Positions 39,737-50,681 of a stretch of DNA of 64,000 nucleotides are shown here, piece after piece. Source of the stretch: Geminocystis sp. NIES-3709 (GTDB taxonomy: Bacteria; Cyanobacteriota; Cyanobacteriia; Cyanobacteriales; Cyanobacteriaceae); the NCBI RefSeq assembly GCF_001548115.1, contig NZ_AP014821.1, positions 3,909,262 through 3,973,261 on the forward strand, written 5' to 3'. Position numbers and translations under genes: made by a program. Each line of letters opens with the position of its first letter. The first letter of the stretch is position 1. Below the pieces are notes generated by a model. That model saw only the letters and a list, made by a program, of their open reading frames with translations. It ran no database searches and had not been told where the DNA came from.

Positions 39737-42634
39737 ATGGATCGAGAAACGCAAATTCGGCTTAATTTTTTGGATGAAGCACAAAGTTATTTATGTCAAA
39801 TTGAGGGAATTTTATTACAAATAGATGATCTCTCTATCAATTTCCACAGTCTTGATATTGCCCTACGATCGATACATTCTCTCAAGGGTGGTGCTGGAAT
39901 GATGAGATTTTCTCACTTAAGTAAAACTGCCCACCGTTTAGAAGATTTTTTGAAAATTTTACGGGTTCGTTCTGATTCTATCTCTATAACGAATGAAGTG
40001 CAAACTCTTTTATTGAAAGCCTTAGATATTTTAAAAGACATTATTAATTCATATCAGCAGGAGACAATTATTGATGACAGTTTTTTAGAAAATCAAATTA
40101 ATCCCATATTTGAGGATTTAAGGTACTTTTTAGGGGATTTGCAAGAAAATGATGAAAATAACCTCTTTGCCCTCAATCAAGGTACTGGAACTGAATTAGA
40201 GCTATTTTTAGAAGAAGTCGATCGTCTCTTAGATGACTTTTCTACCCAAATAATTAATCTCTCTCCTAAAGAGTTACAAGAAGATTTAATTATTCTCATG
40301 GAAGAATTGATGGTATTTAGTCAAATGGCAAATATCGAGGTTTTAACCCAACTATGTCAAGCTATCCAACAACAAACTTTAGTTACTCTCCCTGATAATA
40401 TATCTTCTTTCGCACAACAGGCTTTAAATACTTGCCGGCGATCGTATACTTTAGTTCTTGAGGGCAGCCTAGATAAAATATCCACAACATTAGAAATCGA
40501 TTCTTTTCCTACCGATATTGAGCAAGAATTTAATCCGAGTAATTGGAATGACATTGATCTTGATTTAACAAAGTTACAAGATGAATTGAATAACATTGAT
40601 CTTGATTTAACAAAGTTACAAGATGAATTGAATAACATTGATGAGGAATTTTTAGCACAAGAATTGCAATTTTTAGAAACTAATCAAACTATCAATAAAT
40701 TAGCAATTACAACTCCATCACCAAAAACTCCGGTAGTAACAAATGAAGCCATGACAATGGTAAGGATTCCTGCCAAACAGTTAGCTAAATTTAATACCCT
40801 TTTCGGTAAATTAATTCTCGAACGAAATGTTGTTAATGCACAACTTGAACAATTAAAAAACTTCGCTTTTCTAATGGGAGAGAGAATGTTTAAATTAGAA
40901 GAATCTCAAGAACAATTAAAGAAATGGTACGATCGAGCTTCTATTGAAAGTTTAATTAATACAGTAGCCGAAACAAAAACTTTAACGACTATCTCTAATG
41001 CTTCATCGGTGATAACACAAAATCAGCCAGATAAATTCGACATCCTTGAAATGGATCGTTATACAGATTTACATCTCATATCTCAAGAACAAATCGAAAC
41101 TATAGTACAACTAAAAGAAGTTAGCATCGACATCCAATTAGGATTGTTAGATATAAACCAAGACATGGGGGAATTAAATCAAACAATTACTGCATTACAA
41201 AAAAATATTACTCGTAGTCAAATGACTCCCTTTGCCGATGTCGTTCAACAATTTCCCCGAATGGTAAGGGATTTATCAATACAATTCCAAAAAAAAGTTA
41301 AACTCTATATTCAAGGAGAAAATACTTTAATCGATCGAGCAGTATTAGATAAACTTAATTCACCCCTGAATCATCTATTACGCAATGCCTTTGATCATGG
41401 TATTGAACCCATCGACATCCGTACTGTACGAGGAAAATCTTCCGAAGGCAAAATTACTATCTCAGCTACTAACAAGGCAAATCAAACTATCATCACCATT
41501 GAAGATGACGGTGGTGGTATTTCTTTAAAGAAAATTGGCGATCGTCTCTTAACAAAAGGTATTCTACCAGAAGAAATCAAAAAAATGTCAGAAAACCAAA
41601 TTCTTGACTATATTTTTGAACCCGGATTTAGTACAAAGGAACAGGTAACAGAACTTTCCGGGCGTGGTGTAGGAATGGATGTAGTTCGCACTAACCTCAG
41701 AGAAATTAGAGGAGATATTCAAGTCAAAACCAAAGAAGGTATTGGCACAACTTTTATTATTAACATCCCGTTTTCCTTATCGGTTTTACGAATTATGTTA
41801 CTGGAAAGAGGAGGACTTGTTTTTGCTATTTCCATCAATAGTATCAGAGAACTAAAATCTTTTAGTCCTGAAGATATTACCATTATTAACGATCGAGATC
41901 AAACCGTCTGGAATGGTCAGAATATTCCTGTAGTTAAAATAGAACAATCTTTACCTTTTAACCGTCTTTATAAATCAAATCCTCTCAAAGGAAATCCTGT
42001 AATCGATAAGACTACTTTGATGATAGTCGGAGAAAGCGATACATTAGGTGGTATGTATCTCGATCGAGTTTGGGGTGAGCAAGAAGTGACGGTGTATCCG
42101 ATACAATGCCCTATTCCCTTACCAAAAGGCTTTAACAGTTCAATTATTCTCGGAGATGGTAGAGTTATTCCCCTCGTAGATCCAGTCGAAATGATACAAG
42201 AATGTTTACAAACTTCTACGGAAAATTATTATTTTCCTCATCAATATATTAATTCTCAAGAACAAATCAAGCGTATTTTGATTGTAGATGATTCTATTAA
42301 CGTACGCAACTATCTAGCTTTAAACGTCGAAAAAGCAGGTTATCAAGTAGAAGAAGCCAAAGATGGTAGAGAAGCAGTCGATAAATTATGTAATGGATTA
42401 TTGGTGAAGGCTGTAATTTCTGATATAGAAATGCCTCGTCTTGATGGTTATGGTTTGCTAAAAGAACTAAAAAGTAAAAAAGAATTTAAAAATTTACCTA
42501 TTATTATGTTAACTTCTCGAAGCAATGAAAAACACAGAAAGTTAGCTTTTAATTTAGGTGCAAATGGCTACTTTTCAAAGCCTTATAATGAACAAGAATT
42601 ATTACATACTTTAGAAGTTTTAATCCATAAATAA
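39737..42634 (+). CDS. Hybrid chemotaxis histidine kinase CheA/PilL, cluster 2
   Basis: 965 aa. P1 HPt with His47 (IHSLKGGAGMMRFSHLSK), ATPase N-box NHLLRNAFDHGIEP (about 541), GRGVGMDVV, a CheW-like domain, and a C-terminal receiver (ILIVDDSINVRNYL) with Asp near 896. The linker after P1/P2 contains a perfect 14-residue tandem duplication (IDLDLTKLQDELNN twice) absent from the cluster 1 kinase. All catalytic residues are intact, so both kinases should be active and may cross-talk. Confidence 0.92.
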   Translation: MDRETQIRLNFLDEAQSYLCQIEGILLQIDDLSINFHSLDIALRSIHSLKGGAGMMRFSHLSKTAHRLEDFLKILRVRSDSISITNEVQTLLLKALDILKDIINSYQQETIIDDSFLENQINPIFEDLRYFLGDLQENDENNLFALNQGTGTELELFLEEVDRLLDDFSTQIINLSPKELQEDLIILMEELMVFSQMANIEVLTQLCQAIQQQTLVTLPDNISSFAQQALNTCRRSYTLVLEGSLDKISTTLEIDSFPTDIEQEFNPSNWNDIDLDLTKLQDELNNIDLDLTKLQDELNNIDEEFLAQELQFLETNQTINKLAITTPSPKTPVVTNEAMTMVRIPAKQLAKFNTLFGKLILERNVVNAQLEQLKNFAFLMGERMFKLEESQEQLKKWYDRASIESLINTVAETKTLTTISNASSVITQNQPDKFDILEMDRYTDLHLISQEQIETIVQLKEVSIDIQLGLLDINQDMGELNQTITALQKNITRSQMTPFADVVQQFPRMVRDLSIQFQKKVKLYIQGENTLIDRAVLDKLNSPLNHLLRNAFDHGIEPIDIRTVRGKSSEGKITISATNKANQTIITIEDDGGGISLKKIGDRLLTKGILPEEIKKMSENQILDYIFEPGFSTKEQVTELSGRGVGMDVVRTNLREIRGDIQVKTKEGIGTTFIINIPFSLSVLRIMLLERGGLVFAISINSIRELKSFSPEDITIINDRDQTVWNGQNIPVVKIEQSLPFNRLYKSNPLKGNPVIDKTTLMIVGESDTLGGMYLDRVWGEQEVTVYPIQCPIPLPKGFNSSIILGDGRVIPLVDPVEMIQECLQTSTENYYFPHQYINSQEQIKRILIVDDSINVRNYLALNVEKAGYQVEEAKDGREAVDKLCNGLLVKAVISDIEMPRLDGYGLLKELKSKKEFKNLPIIMLTSRSNEKHRKLAFNLGANGYFSKPYNEQELLHTLEVLIHK
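40551..40634 (+). repeat. Perfect 42-base tandem duplication inside cheA2
   Basis: Two adjacent identical 42-base units (40551-40592 and 40593-40634) keep the reading frame and duplicate a 14-residue helical segment in the linker before the dimerisation region. A partial third unit (acattgat) follows. Perfect identity at the DNA level implies a recent slippage event. Confidence 0.9.
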
Positions 42635-42741
42635 TCATGAAAAATAAACAATTAATTAATAAAATTAACATCTATTTTCGATGTAAAAATACCTAAATTA
42701 ATCATTCCCAATTGTAAATCTTTAATTACTCATTACTTATT

Positions 42742-43935
42742 ATGAATACTATGTTAAAACCCATTACTTTATTTGAAGATCTAAGTTTATCAGCAACTAC
42801 CGGTCAAATTGACATTGATAAAAATGGCATTCTCTGGCAACTTTTTTTATTAGATGGAAAAATAGAATTTGCTAATTATTCTTTACAATCAGGAAATACA
42901 ATTAAACATTATTTACGAGCTATTGGAGATCAAAACTTTACTAAGTTTGATTTTTTAACTAATAATATAAATAATATAAAACAGCAAATTAATCTATTAG
43001 AAAAAGGTGGTTTTATTACTACTAAGCAAAAATTATTGTTAAAAAATAAGATTACAGAAGATGCGATTGAATCACTTTTTTGGCTAAGTAAACACAAAAA
43101 TGAATCAATATTGAACCCAAAAATTAAACCGTTAAAATGGGCAGAAAATGAAATAATAAATCCTGAACATTTATTAGAAGTAGAACCCTTAGTTAAAAAG
43201 ATTTATCATCGGTGGCAGTTATGGCAAAAACTAAGTCCAACTATTGTTTCTCCCCATCAAATACCTACTTGTACAAATCTTTCTATACTAGAAAAATATA
43301 ATTATTCAGGGACTGTTTCTCTTAAAATTTTAAAACAATTAGTGCGATTAATGAATGGTTTAAGTATTCGAGAATTAGCTTTTTTTATTCAACAAGATGA
43401 ATTAAAGTTAGCACAATTATTATCTACTTATATTAAACATGGTATTTTACAATTACATCCTCCAAAAGCACCTTTAAATTTATTACCTCAAATTCCTCAA
43501 GAAATCCCTCAAAAAGTATGGACTAATTTTTCAGAAATAGAATCGATTAAAAATCCATCTGTTAAACCAAATCAAAAAAAATATACGATCGTGTGTATTG
43601 ATGATAGTCCAGCAATGTTAGAAATAATTGAATCTTATTTAGATATAAATAAATATAATTTAATTACCATTTCTGATCCTATGAAATCTCTTTCTTATTT
43701 GTTTAAAAGTAATCCAGACGTAATTGTTATGGATATTTCTATGCCCGGTATCAATGGTAATCGTCTATGTCAAATTCTGAAAAGTAGTTCAGTGTTTAAA
43801 TCTGTACCGATTATTTTAATTAGTGGTGAAACTAACATTAGTGAAGATATATTAGAGTCCACAGGTGCAAGAGATTTTCTCTCTAAACCTTTCCAGAAAG
43901 AGGCTTTAATTAACCTTATTCACAAATATTGTTAA
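42742..43935 (+). CDS. PatA-type response regulator (DUF4388 plus receiver), cluster 2
   Basis: 397 aa, the same length as its cluster 1 counterpart. N-terminal PATAN/DUF4388-like region (GQIDIDKNGILWQLFLLDGK, GGFITTKQKLLL) and a C-terminal receiver with acceptor Asp331 in VMDISMPGINGNRL. The receiver is nearly identical to that of cluster 1, whereas the N-terminal half shows more changes. It is last in the operon and followed by a terminator. Confidence 0.87.
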   Translation: MNTMLKPITLFEDLSLSATTGQIDIDKNGILWQLFLLDGKIEFANYSLQSGNTIKHYLRAIGDQNFTKFDFLTNNINNIKQQINLLEKGGFITTKQKLLLKNKITEDAIESLFWLSKHKNESILNPKIKPLKWAENEIINPEHLLEVEPLVKKIYHRWQLWQKLSPTIVSPHQIPTCTNLSILEKYNYSGTVSLKILKQLVRLMNGLSIRELAFFIQQDELKLAQLLSTYIKHGILQLHPPKAPLNLLPQIPQEIPQKVWTNFSEIESIKNPSVKPNQKKYTIVCIDDSPAMLEIIESYLDINKYNLITISDPMKSLSYLFKSNPDVIVMDISMPGINGNRLCQILKSSSVFKSVPIILISGETNISEDILESTGARDFLSKPFQKEALINLIHKYC

Positions 43936-43995
43936 CTTGAGTAAATTATTTAAAATGATAACAGCAATACATTAGTCTGTAAATAAAACATTAAA

Positions 43996-44024
43996 TCCCT
44001 CAAAAAAGAGGGACTTTTTCACTT
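43996..44024 (+). terminator. Rho-independent terminator of chemosensory cluster 2
   Basis: Stem TCCCTC / GAGGGA (43996-44001 and 44008-44013) around an A6 loop, then CTTTTTCACTTTT on the plus strand. It sits about 60 bases after the PatA-type gene stop and just before the convergent end of glyA. Confidence 0.8.
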
Positions 44025-44039
44025 TTAATAACAGAGAAA

Positions 44040-45323
44040 TTATACTAAAGCGTGTACGGGAATTCTTAAATGAGGATATAAGGGGAATCGATCACACAAT
44101 GTTTCAACACGTTTAATACAATCTAATCTTACTGCTTCATCTTCTGGGTTTAAAAGTCTGTCAGCGATAATGTTAGCAACTTCGGTAAATTCAGTTTCTT
44201 TTAAGCCTCTAGTGGTTTCTGCCGGAGAGCCTAAACGTAAGCCACTGGTAACAAAAGGAGATTCAGGATCGAAGGGGACAGTATTTTTGTTCGCTGTGAT
44301 GCTGGTTTTACCTAATAACTGATCTGCCACTTTACCAGTCATACTGATCGATCGTAAATCCACTAAGTTGAGGTGATTATCTGTACCACCAGAAACTAAC
44401 TTAAACCCTCTTTTAACTAATTGATTTCCTAAGGTTTGGGAATTGAGGATAACTTGCTCACAGTAAGTTTTAAATTCGGGTTTTAATGCCTCTCCGAAGG
44501 CGACTGCTTTACCTGCAATGACGTGTTCTAAAGGGCCTCCTTGAGTACCGGGGAATACCGCTTTATTGAGTTGTTTACCTAATTCTGCGTCACGGGTAAG
44601 GATTAAACCACCACGAGGGCCTCTCAATGTCTTATGGGTTGTGGTAGTCACTACATCGCAATAAGGAAGGGGGTTAGGATGTAATCCTGTGGCAACTAAA
44701 CCAGCAATATGGGCAATATCTGCTAATAAATACGCTCCTATTTCATCTGCGATCGATCTAAATTTGTCAAATTCAATGATGCGAGGATAAGCAGAGTAAC
44801 CGCAGATAATAAGTTTCGGACGCTCTTTTAAAGCAATTTCTCTGATTTGATCATAGTCTAAACGCTCGGTTTCTTTACTTACACCATATTGACACACCTC
44901 GAACCATTTACCAGAGACGTTCACAGGGGATCCATGGGTTAAGTGTCCACCGTGAGATAAATCCATCCCCATAATTTTATCCCCAGGTTTGAGGAGGGTT
45001 AAAAACACCGCAAAATTAGCTTGTGCGCCTGAATGGGGCTGAACATTGGCCATTTCTGCACCAAATAGCTGTTTTGCTCGTTCTATAGCTAAATCTTCGG
45101 CTTGATCTACAAATTTACAACCACCATAATAACGTTTACCCGGTAAACCTTCTGCATATTTATTGGTTAAAACCGAACCCTGGGCAGCCATTACCGCAGG
45201 AGAAGTAAAATTTTCACTAGCAATTAACTCTAAATGTCCTCTTTGACGTTGTAACTCGTTAGCAATAATCTCAGCGATCGCTGGATCTGTATCGGCTAAA
45301 AACTCTAAGTTAGTCTTACTCAC
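44040..45323 (-). CDS. glyA: Serine hydroxymethyltransferase
   Basis: 427 aa PLP enzyme that interconverts serine and glycine while charging tetrahydrofolate; it also serves the photorespiratory route. Seen: [57 protein letters not shown] and the PLP-lysine motif [16 protein letters not shown]. Length and motifs are typical. It is transcribed alone, 131 bases downstream of purU on the same strand, and both act on one-carbon folates. Confidence 0.97.
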   Translation of the reverse strand: MSKTNLEFLADTDPAIAEIIANELQRQRGHLELIASENFTSPAVMAAQGSVLTNKYAEGLPGKRYYGGCKFVDQAEDLAIERAKQLFGAEMANVQPHSGAQANFAVFLTLLKPGDKIMGMDLSHGGHLTHGSPVNVSGKWFEVCQYGVSKETERLDYDQIREIALKERPKLIICGYSAYPRIIEFDKFRSIADEIGAYLLADIAHIAGLVATGLHPNPLPYCDVVTTTTHKTLRGPRGGLILTRDAELGKQLNKAVFPGTQGGPLEHVIAGKAVAFGEALKPEFKTYCEQVILNSQTLGNQLVKRGFKLVSGGTDNHLNLVDLRSISMTGKVADQLLGKTSITANKNTVPFDPESPFVTSGLRLGSPAETTRGLKETEFTEVANIIADRLLNPEDEAVRLDCIKRVETLCDRFPLYPHLRIPVHALV

Positions 45324-45454
45324 TTTAATCTAATTTGTCATATAAATATACCCTATCTATCATAATAGATTCTTGGTTCATCCTTCGATTTAAACCACAA
45401 ATTTTAGTTTAATTTTTCATTAATTTGTGGGAAATTCATTATTAATAGATTAAT

Positions 45455-46309
45455 TTAAGCAAAAACTACAGTTCGATTTCCATAGACTAAAACTCGATGT
45501 TGTAAATGTAATCGCACTCCTCTTGCTAAAACAATTTTTTCTAAATCTTTACCTTTTCTAATTAAATCTTCCACAGTATCTCGGTGACTAATTTTAACTA
45601 CATCTTGTTCAATAATAGGCCCCGCATCTAAATCTTGAGTAATATAATGAGCGGTTGCACCAATAATTTTAACTCCTCGACTATAGGCTTGATGATAAGG
45701 TTTTGCTCCTACAAATGCAGGTAAAAAAGAATGATGAATATTAATAACATTTGGAAATTCTTTAATAAAATCTGATGTTAATACTTGCATATATTTTGCT
45801 AATATAACTAAGTCTATATCCGCTTTTTTTAATAATTCTAGTTGTTTTAATTCTTGTTCTTTTTTATTCTCTTTATTAATAGGTAAATAATGATATTCAA
45901 TACCAAATTGTTCGGCAATTTTAGCTAATTTTTCATGATTACTAATAATTAAACCAACTTTTACTTTTAATTCTTTGGCTTGAATACGCCATAATAAATC
46001 ATACAAGCAATGATCTTGCTGACTTACCCAAATCGCCACTTTTGGAATAGTATCAGAAAAATGTAGTTGCCAATCTGCTTCCAACGGTTGTGCGATCGAG
46101 TTAAATGCAGCACCTATCAACTCTCTAGGCAAATTAAAACCTTGTAATTGCCACTCAATACGAGATAAAAATAAACCTGCTTCTAAATCTGTATGATGGT
46201 CAGCATGAATAATATTACCACCATTGGAATAGATAAAATTAGCGATTTTCGCCACTAAACCTTGTCGATCGGGGCAGGATACGAGTAAAGTAGCAGTATC
46301 TAGGCTCAT
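45455..46309 (-). CDS. purU: Formyltetrahydrofolate deformylase
   Basis: 284 aa. An N-terminal ACT domain (LLVSCPDRQGLVAKIANFIY) and a C-terminal formyltransferase-fold domain with the catalytic Asn/His segment NIHHSFLPAFVGAKPYHQAY, then RGVKIIGATAHYITQDLDAG. It hydrolyses 10-formyl-THF to formate and THF, balancing one-carbon pools, in line with its neighbour glyA. The normal family length is met. Confidence 0.93.
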   Translation of the reverse strand: MSLDTATLLVSCPDRQGLVAKIANFIYSNGGNIIHADHHTDLEAGLFLSRIEWQLQGFNLPRELIGAAFNSIAQPLEADWQLHFSDTIPKVAIWVSQQDHCLYDLLWRIQAKELKVKVGLIISNHEKLAKIAEQFGIEYHYLPINKENKKEQELKQLELLKKADIDLVILAKYMQVLTSDFIKEFPNVINIHHSFLPAFVGAKPYHQAYSRGVKIIGATAHYITQDLDAGPIIEQDVVKISHRDTVEDLIRKGKDLEKIVLARGVRLHLQHRVLVYGNRTVVFA

Positions 46310-46374
46310 AAATTAGTGAATAAGGTTGAAAGTCGAATGAATAATGAATAGGGGAGACTTTTAATTGTTAATTG

Positions 46375-47196
46375 TTAAAGTTGGCTAGAATCGAGGCTTT
46401 GTGCTTCCTCATTAGTAGTAGGTAGATGTAAACCACATTCTTGTTTTATACCATGAAAACGGGTATCTCTTTCATCACCATCATCCATCGTGAGAGGACG
46501 ACTTGAATGCCAATCTCCTACAGATACATAACCCTGATCAAAATAAGGATGATATGGCAAATCATACTTGGTCAAATACTCATAAATATCTTTAGAACTC
46601 CATCGCAGTATGGGAAGAATTTTATATTGATTTCCCTGTTTATTCACATAACTTAATTGTTGTCTAAATTCTGTTTGGTTTTGTCTTAAACCTGCTAACC
46701 ATGCTTTTGCATTCAATTCTTTTAATGCCCTTTGCATCGGTTCTACTTTTCGGATTCGATCGTACAAGTTCAAGGATTCGAGATCTTTATTCTCCCAAAG
46801 TGTACCATGAATTGCTTCCATTCTGGCTGGAGAAAGATCTGATTGATAGACTTTCAGATTAAGATTAAGTCTTTCTGTTAATTCATGTGCAAAAATATAA
46901 GTTTCTTTTGGTAAATAACCGGTATCAATCCAAATAACGGGAATATTAGGAATTACAAGGGTGACTAGATGTAACATCACCGCTGCCTGAATGCCAAAAC
47001 TGGTACTCATCACCAAATTTTTGTTAAATTCTTGATTTGCCCACGCCACAATATCTTGAGCATTAGCTAAAGCAAGATTGTTGTTAATAGTCTTAAGATC
47101 GAGATGATGATTCGAGATGGGATAAACGGGCTTAACAGAGGAGTTATCTTGATGTGATGTTAACTTAGTTTCTAGCACTGCGATCGCTTTTTTCAA
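46375..47196 (-). CDS. cysH: Phosphoadenylyl-sulfate (PAPS) reductase
   Basis: 273 aa. Seen: the PP-loop-like [54 protein letters not shown] and the C-terminal catalytic GIKQECGLH. Only this cysteine motif is present, without the paired CC motifs of APS reductases that carry a 4Fe-4S cluster, so the thioredoxin-dependent PAPS type is likely. It makes sulfite in assimilatory sulfate reduction. The start is uncertain: a TTG at 47196 overlapping a GCGATCGC site, or a GTG at 47178; no ATG is available until after the catalytic domain has begun. Confidence 0.92.
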   Translation of the reverse strand: MKKAIAVLETKLTSHQDNSSVKPVYPISNHHLDLKTINNNLALANAQDIVAWANQEFNKNLVMSTSFGIQAAVMLHLVTLVIPNIPVIWIDTGYLPKETYIFAHELTERLNLNLKVYQSDLSPARMEAIHGTLWENKDLESLNLYDRIRKVEPMQRALKELNAKAWLAGLRQNQTEFRQQLSYVNKQGNQYKILPILRWSSKDIYEYLTKYDLPYHPYFDQGYVSVGDWHSSRPLTMDDGDERDTRFHGIKQECGLHLPTTNEEAQSLDSSQL

Positions 47197-47318
47197 TTAG
47201 AGGTTAAAATTAATTTTTCTTCATTGAGAATATTATATAGTGATCTTAATAACGAATAATGAAGAGTGAATATTTTTTCTTCTATCCTAACTCTTAACTC
47301 CTAACCCCTAATCCCTAA

Positions 47319-48371
47319 TTAAGCTCGATCGATTATACCACCACCTAAAACTATATCTTGATGGTATAGTACGGCGGCCTGACCGGGAGTAACACCAAAT
47401 TGAGGCTCGTCAAAAATTAATTTTACTCGTTGATTATCTAAGGGAATGACATTTACAGTTTTGGGAGGAGTACGGTATCTTATTTTTGCCTCTGCTTTAA
47501 TAGGATTTTCAGGCGGTGCGATGGAAACCCAATTCATGCGACTAACAGTACACTCGGTTTGTCCTCCTTGATCTCTAGTTGCTACTACAACTTGATTCAT
47601 AACGGGATCTAATTTTACCACATACAAAGGTTCAGCATAAGCTATTCCTAAGCCTTTTCTTTGTCCGATCGTGTAGTGATGTATTCCTTCATGAGAACCT
47701 AGTACATGACCTTCTAAATCGACAATATGCCCTTGTTTTGGTTGGATATACTTATCTAAAAAGTCTTTCATCGAACCATGACTTTCAATAAGACATAAAT
47801 CTTGACTATCAGGTTTATCGGCAGTTTTTAGTTCAAATTTATTAGCCATTGCCCTCGTTTCCGTTTTCGTTTGTTCTCCTAAGGGAAAAATCAAATGGGA
47901 TAGCAAATCTTGAGTAAGATCATAAAGAAAATAAGATTGATCCTTCGTATCATCGATCGCTTTTAACAGTTGGTATCGATGGGTGTTTTCATCATATCGG
48001 ACTCTAGCATAATGACCTGTGGCAATTTTATCAATACCGAGAGAATTTTGAGCATATTCGAGCATTGGGGGGAACTTAACCACTCGATTACACTGAGAAC
48101 ACGGTAAAGGAGTAACTCCTGCTTCATATCCTGATACCAAATAATCTACAATATGAGTCTGAAAAAGATCACGAGTATCAACTATATGATGAGGAATCCC
48201 TAATTGTTCACAGATAAAGGCCGCATCAACCATTCCTTCAGAGCAACACTGTCCTTTACCCTTCATTAACCAAAGAGTTAACCCTTCTACTTCATAACCT
48301 TGACTTTGTAAACTAGCGGCGGCTACGGAACTATCTACTCCTCCTGACAATCCAACTACAATTTTAACCAT
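47319..48371 (-). CDS. mnmA: tRNA-specific 2-thiouridylase MnmA
   Basis: 350 aa ATP pyrophosphatase that installs sulfur at U34 of Lys, Glu and Gln tRNAs. PP-loop [17 protein letters not shown], first catalytic cysteine region [26 protein letters not shown], second cysteine in [11 protein letters not shown], and [12 protein letters not shown]. Standard length. Transcribed with the sulfur gene cysH in the same direction, 122 bases apart. Confidence 0.95.
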   Translation of the reverse strand: MVKIVVGLSGGVDSSVAAASLQSQGYEVEGLTLWLMKGKGQCCSEGMVDAAFICEQLGIPHHIVDTRDLFQTHIVDYLVSGYEAGVTPLPCSQCNRVVKFPPMLEYAQNSLGIDKIATGHYARVRYDENTHRYQLLKAIDDTKDQSYFLYDLTQDLLSHLIFPLGEQTKTETRAMANKFELKTADKPDSQDLCLIESHGSMKDFLDKYIQPKQGHIVDLEGHVLGSHEGIHHYTIGQRKGLGIAYAEPLYVVKLDPVMNQVVVATRDQGGQTECTVSRMNWVSIAPPENPIKAEAKIRYRTPPKTVNVIPLDNQRVKLIFDEPQFGVTPGQAAVLYHQDIVLGGGIIDRA

Positions 48372-48742
48372 AGGACAAATTAGCGAATAACTATAAAAAT
48401 GAAATAGTGAAGTTAATCTATTTTAACAACTAAGGATTAGGAATTACGAACGATCGTTGATGGTTAATGGTTGTTAGTTTCAAGAATATTTATTATTGGT
48501 AATTTTTATTCTAATTTTCCTCTATAACAGGAAAGAATATTCGATCGTTAAACTCTTAAGAGTTATCCATAAAATAATGATCCATTTATAAGGAAACAAT
48601 AATTAAATCTACAATAATCGCTTTAGCCGATTTATGCTTTCTTTTAGCCTTGTCAATTTATTGCAAGGCGGTTAATGATAAAATCCTCAAAATCAATCAA
48701 TTTTAATTATTATTGGATCATTTTTTGTGTGGTGTTCTTTAA
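48372..48742. other. Intergenic region with a hairpin and a possible tiny frame
   Basis: 371 bases without a firm gene. A GCCTTG / CAAGGC hairpin occurs at 48647-48669. In the plus direction a stop-free stretch ending near 48704 reads as a hydrophobic peptide (STIIALADLCFLLALSIYCK), with AAGGAA upstream but only an ATT as a possible start. It also holds the upstream region of mnmA, leftward. I do not call a gene here. Confidence 0.35.
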
Positions 48743-49303
48743 TTACTGTAGTTTTTTCTTGATAAAAGTCACCAGTTGATTAACTTGTTTTTTCAATTGT
48801 GTCACTTCAGATTCTAAATTAGCGACTTTTGCTTTTAATTGTTCTATTTCTGCATTACTAACACCACCGCCGAGAGTTGTTGTTTCAGAAGGAGTACTAT
48901 CAACCACAAATTGAGCCAATTTCTTCGATTTTTCCATAGAATCTCGAATACCTTGAATCAATTGTTTTTGATCAAAAGGTTTTTCCAAGAAAGAGAAAAA
49001 CTCAAAAGGTTCAGGAATTTTATCCGTTACCTCATCTTTTCTTCCAGACATCAACAACAGAGGAATAGCTTTTAGACGAGGATCTTTTTGTATTTCTTGA
49101 TAAACTTCCCAACCACTCATTTTAGGAAGAAAGAAATCTAACATAATCAAATGAGGGTTACAACTATGGATTAATTCCATGCCTAGAAGTCCGTCTTTGG
49201 CTTCCACTACTTCAAATTTTCCCGGCGGCAGCATATCTTTGACAGTTCTTCTAATAACCATACTGTCATCAATAACTAAAATTTTGTGATTTGCCACAAT
49301 CAA
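48743..49303 (-). CDS. Response regulator with C-terminal coiled coil
   Basis: 186 aa. A receiver domain (1-120) with KILVIDDSMVIRRTVKDMLP, acceptor Asp56 in LIMLDFFLPKMSGWEVY, LLMSGRKDE and the conserved Lys in FLEKPFDQKQL. A Gly-rich hinge follows, then a heptad coiled coil (about 150-186: IEQLKAKVANLESEVTQLKK) that probably dimerises it. There is no DNA-binding domain and no kinase nearby, so it is an orphan regulator acting by protein contact. AAGGAG precedes the start. Confidence 0.85.
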   Translation of the reverse strand: MIVANHKILVIDDSMVIRRTVKDMLPPGKFEVVEAKDGLLGMELIHSCNPHLIMLDFFLPKMSGWEVYQEIQKDPRLKAIPLLLMSGRKDEVTDKIPEPFEFFSFLEKPFDQKQLIQGIRDSMEKSKKLAQFVVDSTPSETTTLGGGVSNAEIEQLKAKVANLESEVTQLKKQVNQLVTFIKKKLQ

Positions 49304-49511
49304 ACTCCTTGCAAAAAATAAAACCTTAATGCTATTAAGTATAGTAAAACTTTGCTAACTTTACTGACCAAATTAATTTGAATACAGTTAACAACTCCTC
49401 AATTATCACTGTAGGAAAATTCTTGCATTGAATTTTATAGAGTTGAAAGAAATCAAATATGAAATATGATTGAAAAAGTTATTCTTAAGATTTATATTAA
49501 TTTCCCCGATA

Positions 49512-50384
49512 ATGACTAAAATTAGTTCTTCTCTTTCTTCATGGTTACGATCGCACCTTGGTAAGGCTTCAGAAATTTCCACAGTACAAAAAATAATTAA
49601 ACAACGCAATATTCATACTATTTGTGAGGAAGGGCGTTGTCCCAATCGAGGGGAATGTTATAGTCAGGGTACAGCAACTTTTTTGTTAATGGGGAATATT
49701 TGCACCCGTAGTTGTGCATTTTGTCAAGTAGATAAAGGTCATTCTCCCATGACTTTGGATGAAAACGAACCACAAAAAGTAGCCGAAGCAGTTAATTTGT
49801 TAGGTTTAAGGTATGTGGTGTTAACTTCTGTAGCAAGGGATGATTTACAAGACGGGGGTGCTTCTTGGTTTGTCAAAGTGATGAAAACAGTGAAAATGCT
49901 TAATCCTGATACTCTCATAGAAGTTCTAACTCCTGATTTTGGCACAGGGAAAGATGCTTTAACTCAACAACGGAAAAGTATTAAAGCCATTGTAGATGCT
50001 AAACCTGCTTGTTATAATCACAACTTAGAAACCGTTGCTAGACTCCAAAATCCAGTGAGACGGGGTGCAAAATACGATCGATCATTAAGAGTTTTAGCTA
50101 CAGTGAAAGAGTTTGATCCTCGTATTCCTACCAAATCAGGCTTAATGTTAGGGTTAGGGGAAACTAAGGAGGAAATTATTACTACTCTTGAAGATTTAAG
50201 AAAAGTAGGTTGCGATCGTATTACCATAGGACAATATTTACAACCTTCTTTAGCTCATCTATCAGTACAAAAATATTGGACTCCTCAAGAATTTGAAGAA
50301 TTAGGTAACATAGCGAAATTATTAGGCTTTAACCATGTCCGCAGTGGCCCATTAGTACGAAGCTCCTATCATGCAGGAGAATAG
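49512..50384 (+). CDS. lipA: Lipoyl synthase
   Basis: 290 aa from ATG 49512; a longer frame to 49470 adds an unlikely hydrophobic leader. This radical-SAM enzyme inserts two sulfurs into octanoyl groups. Auxiliary cluster cysteines C38, C43 and C49 lie in [14 protein letters not shown]; radical-SAM cysteines C64, C68 and C71 in [10 protein letters not shown]. The C-terminal RSSYHAGE carries the conserved serine ligand region. The next gene (ctaC) is transcribed separately after 297 bases. Confidence 0.95.
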   Translation: MTKISSSLSSWLRSHLGKASEISTVQKIIKQRNIHTICEEGRCPNRGECYSQGTATFLLMGNICTRSCAFCQVDKGHSPMTLDENEPQKVAEAVNLLGLRYVVLTSVARDDLQDGGASWFVKVMKTVKMLNPDTLIEVLTPDFGTGKDALTQQRKSIKAIVDAKPACYNHNLETVARLQNPVRRGAKYDRSLRVLATVKEFDPRIPTKSGLMLGLGETKEEIITTLEDLRKVGCDRITIGQYLQPSLAHLSVQKYWTPQEFEELGNIAKLLGFNHVRSGPLVRSSYHAGE

Positions 50385-50681
50385 ATTAGGAATTGGGAGT
50401 TTTTGTGGCATTGGTTAATTGCGACATAAAACACTTTTACTAACAATAGTTTTTCAAGATTCTAAATATTACTACTCTTGCCTTTTCCCTCTTCCCTACC
50501 TCGAGCAAAAATCATAGTTTAAATCAGCAACGCCGTTTTTGTTTTATAAAGATCGAGATCGTAATCTAAAGAAAAAATAAAGAAATGTCAGGCAATCTTT
50601 AAGACATTGCAACATCAAAGGAAATATATCTTATCCTAAAAGAGAGAAGTTTAATTATCAAATAGGATAGGATTACTAACA

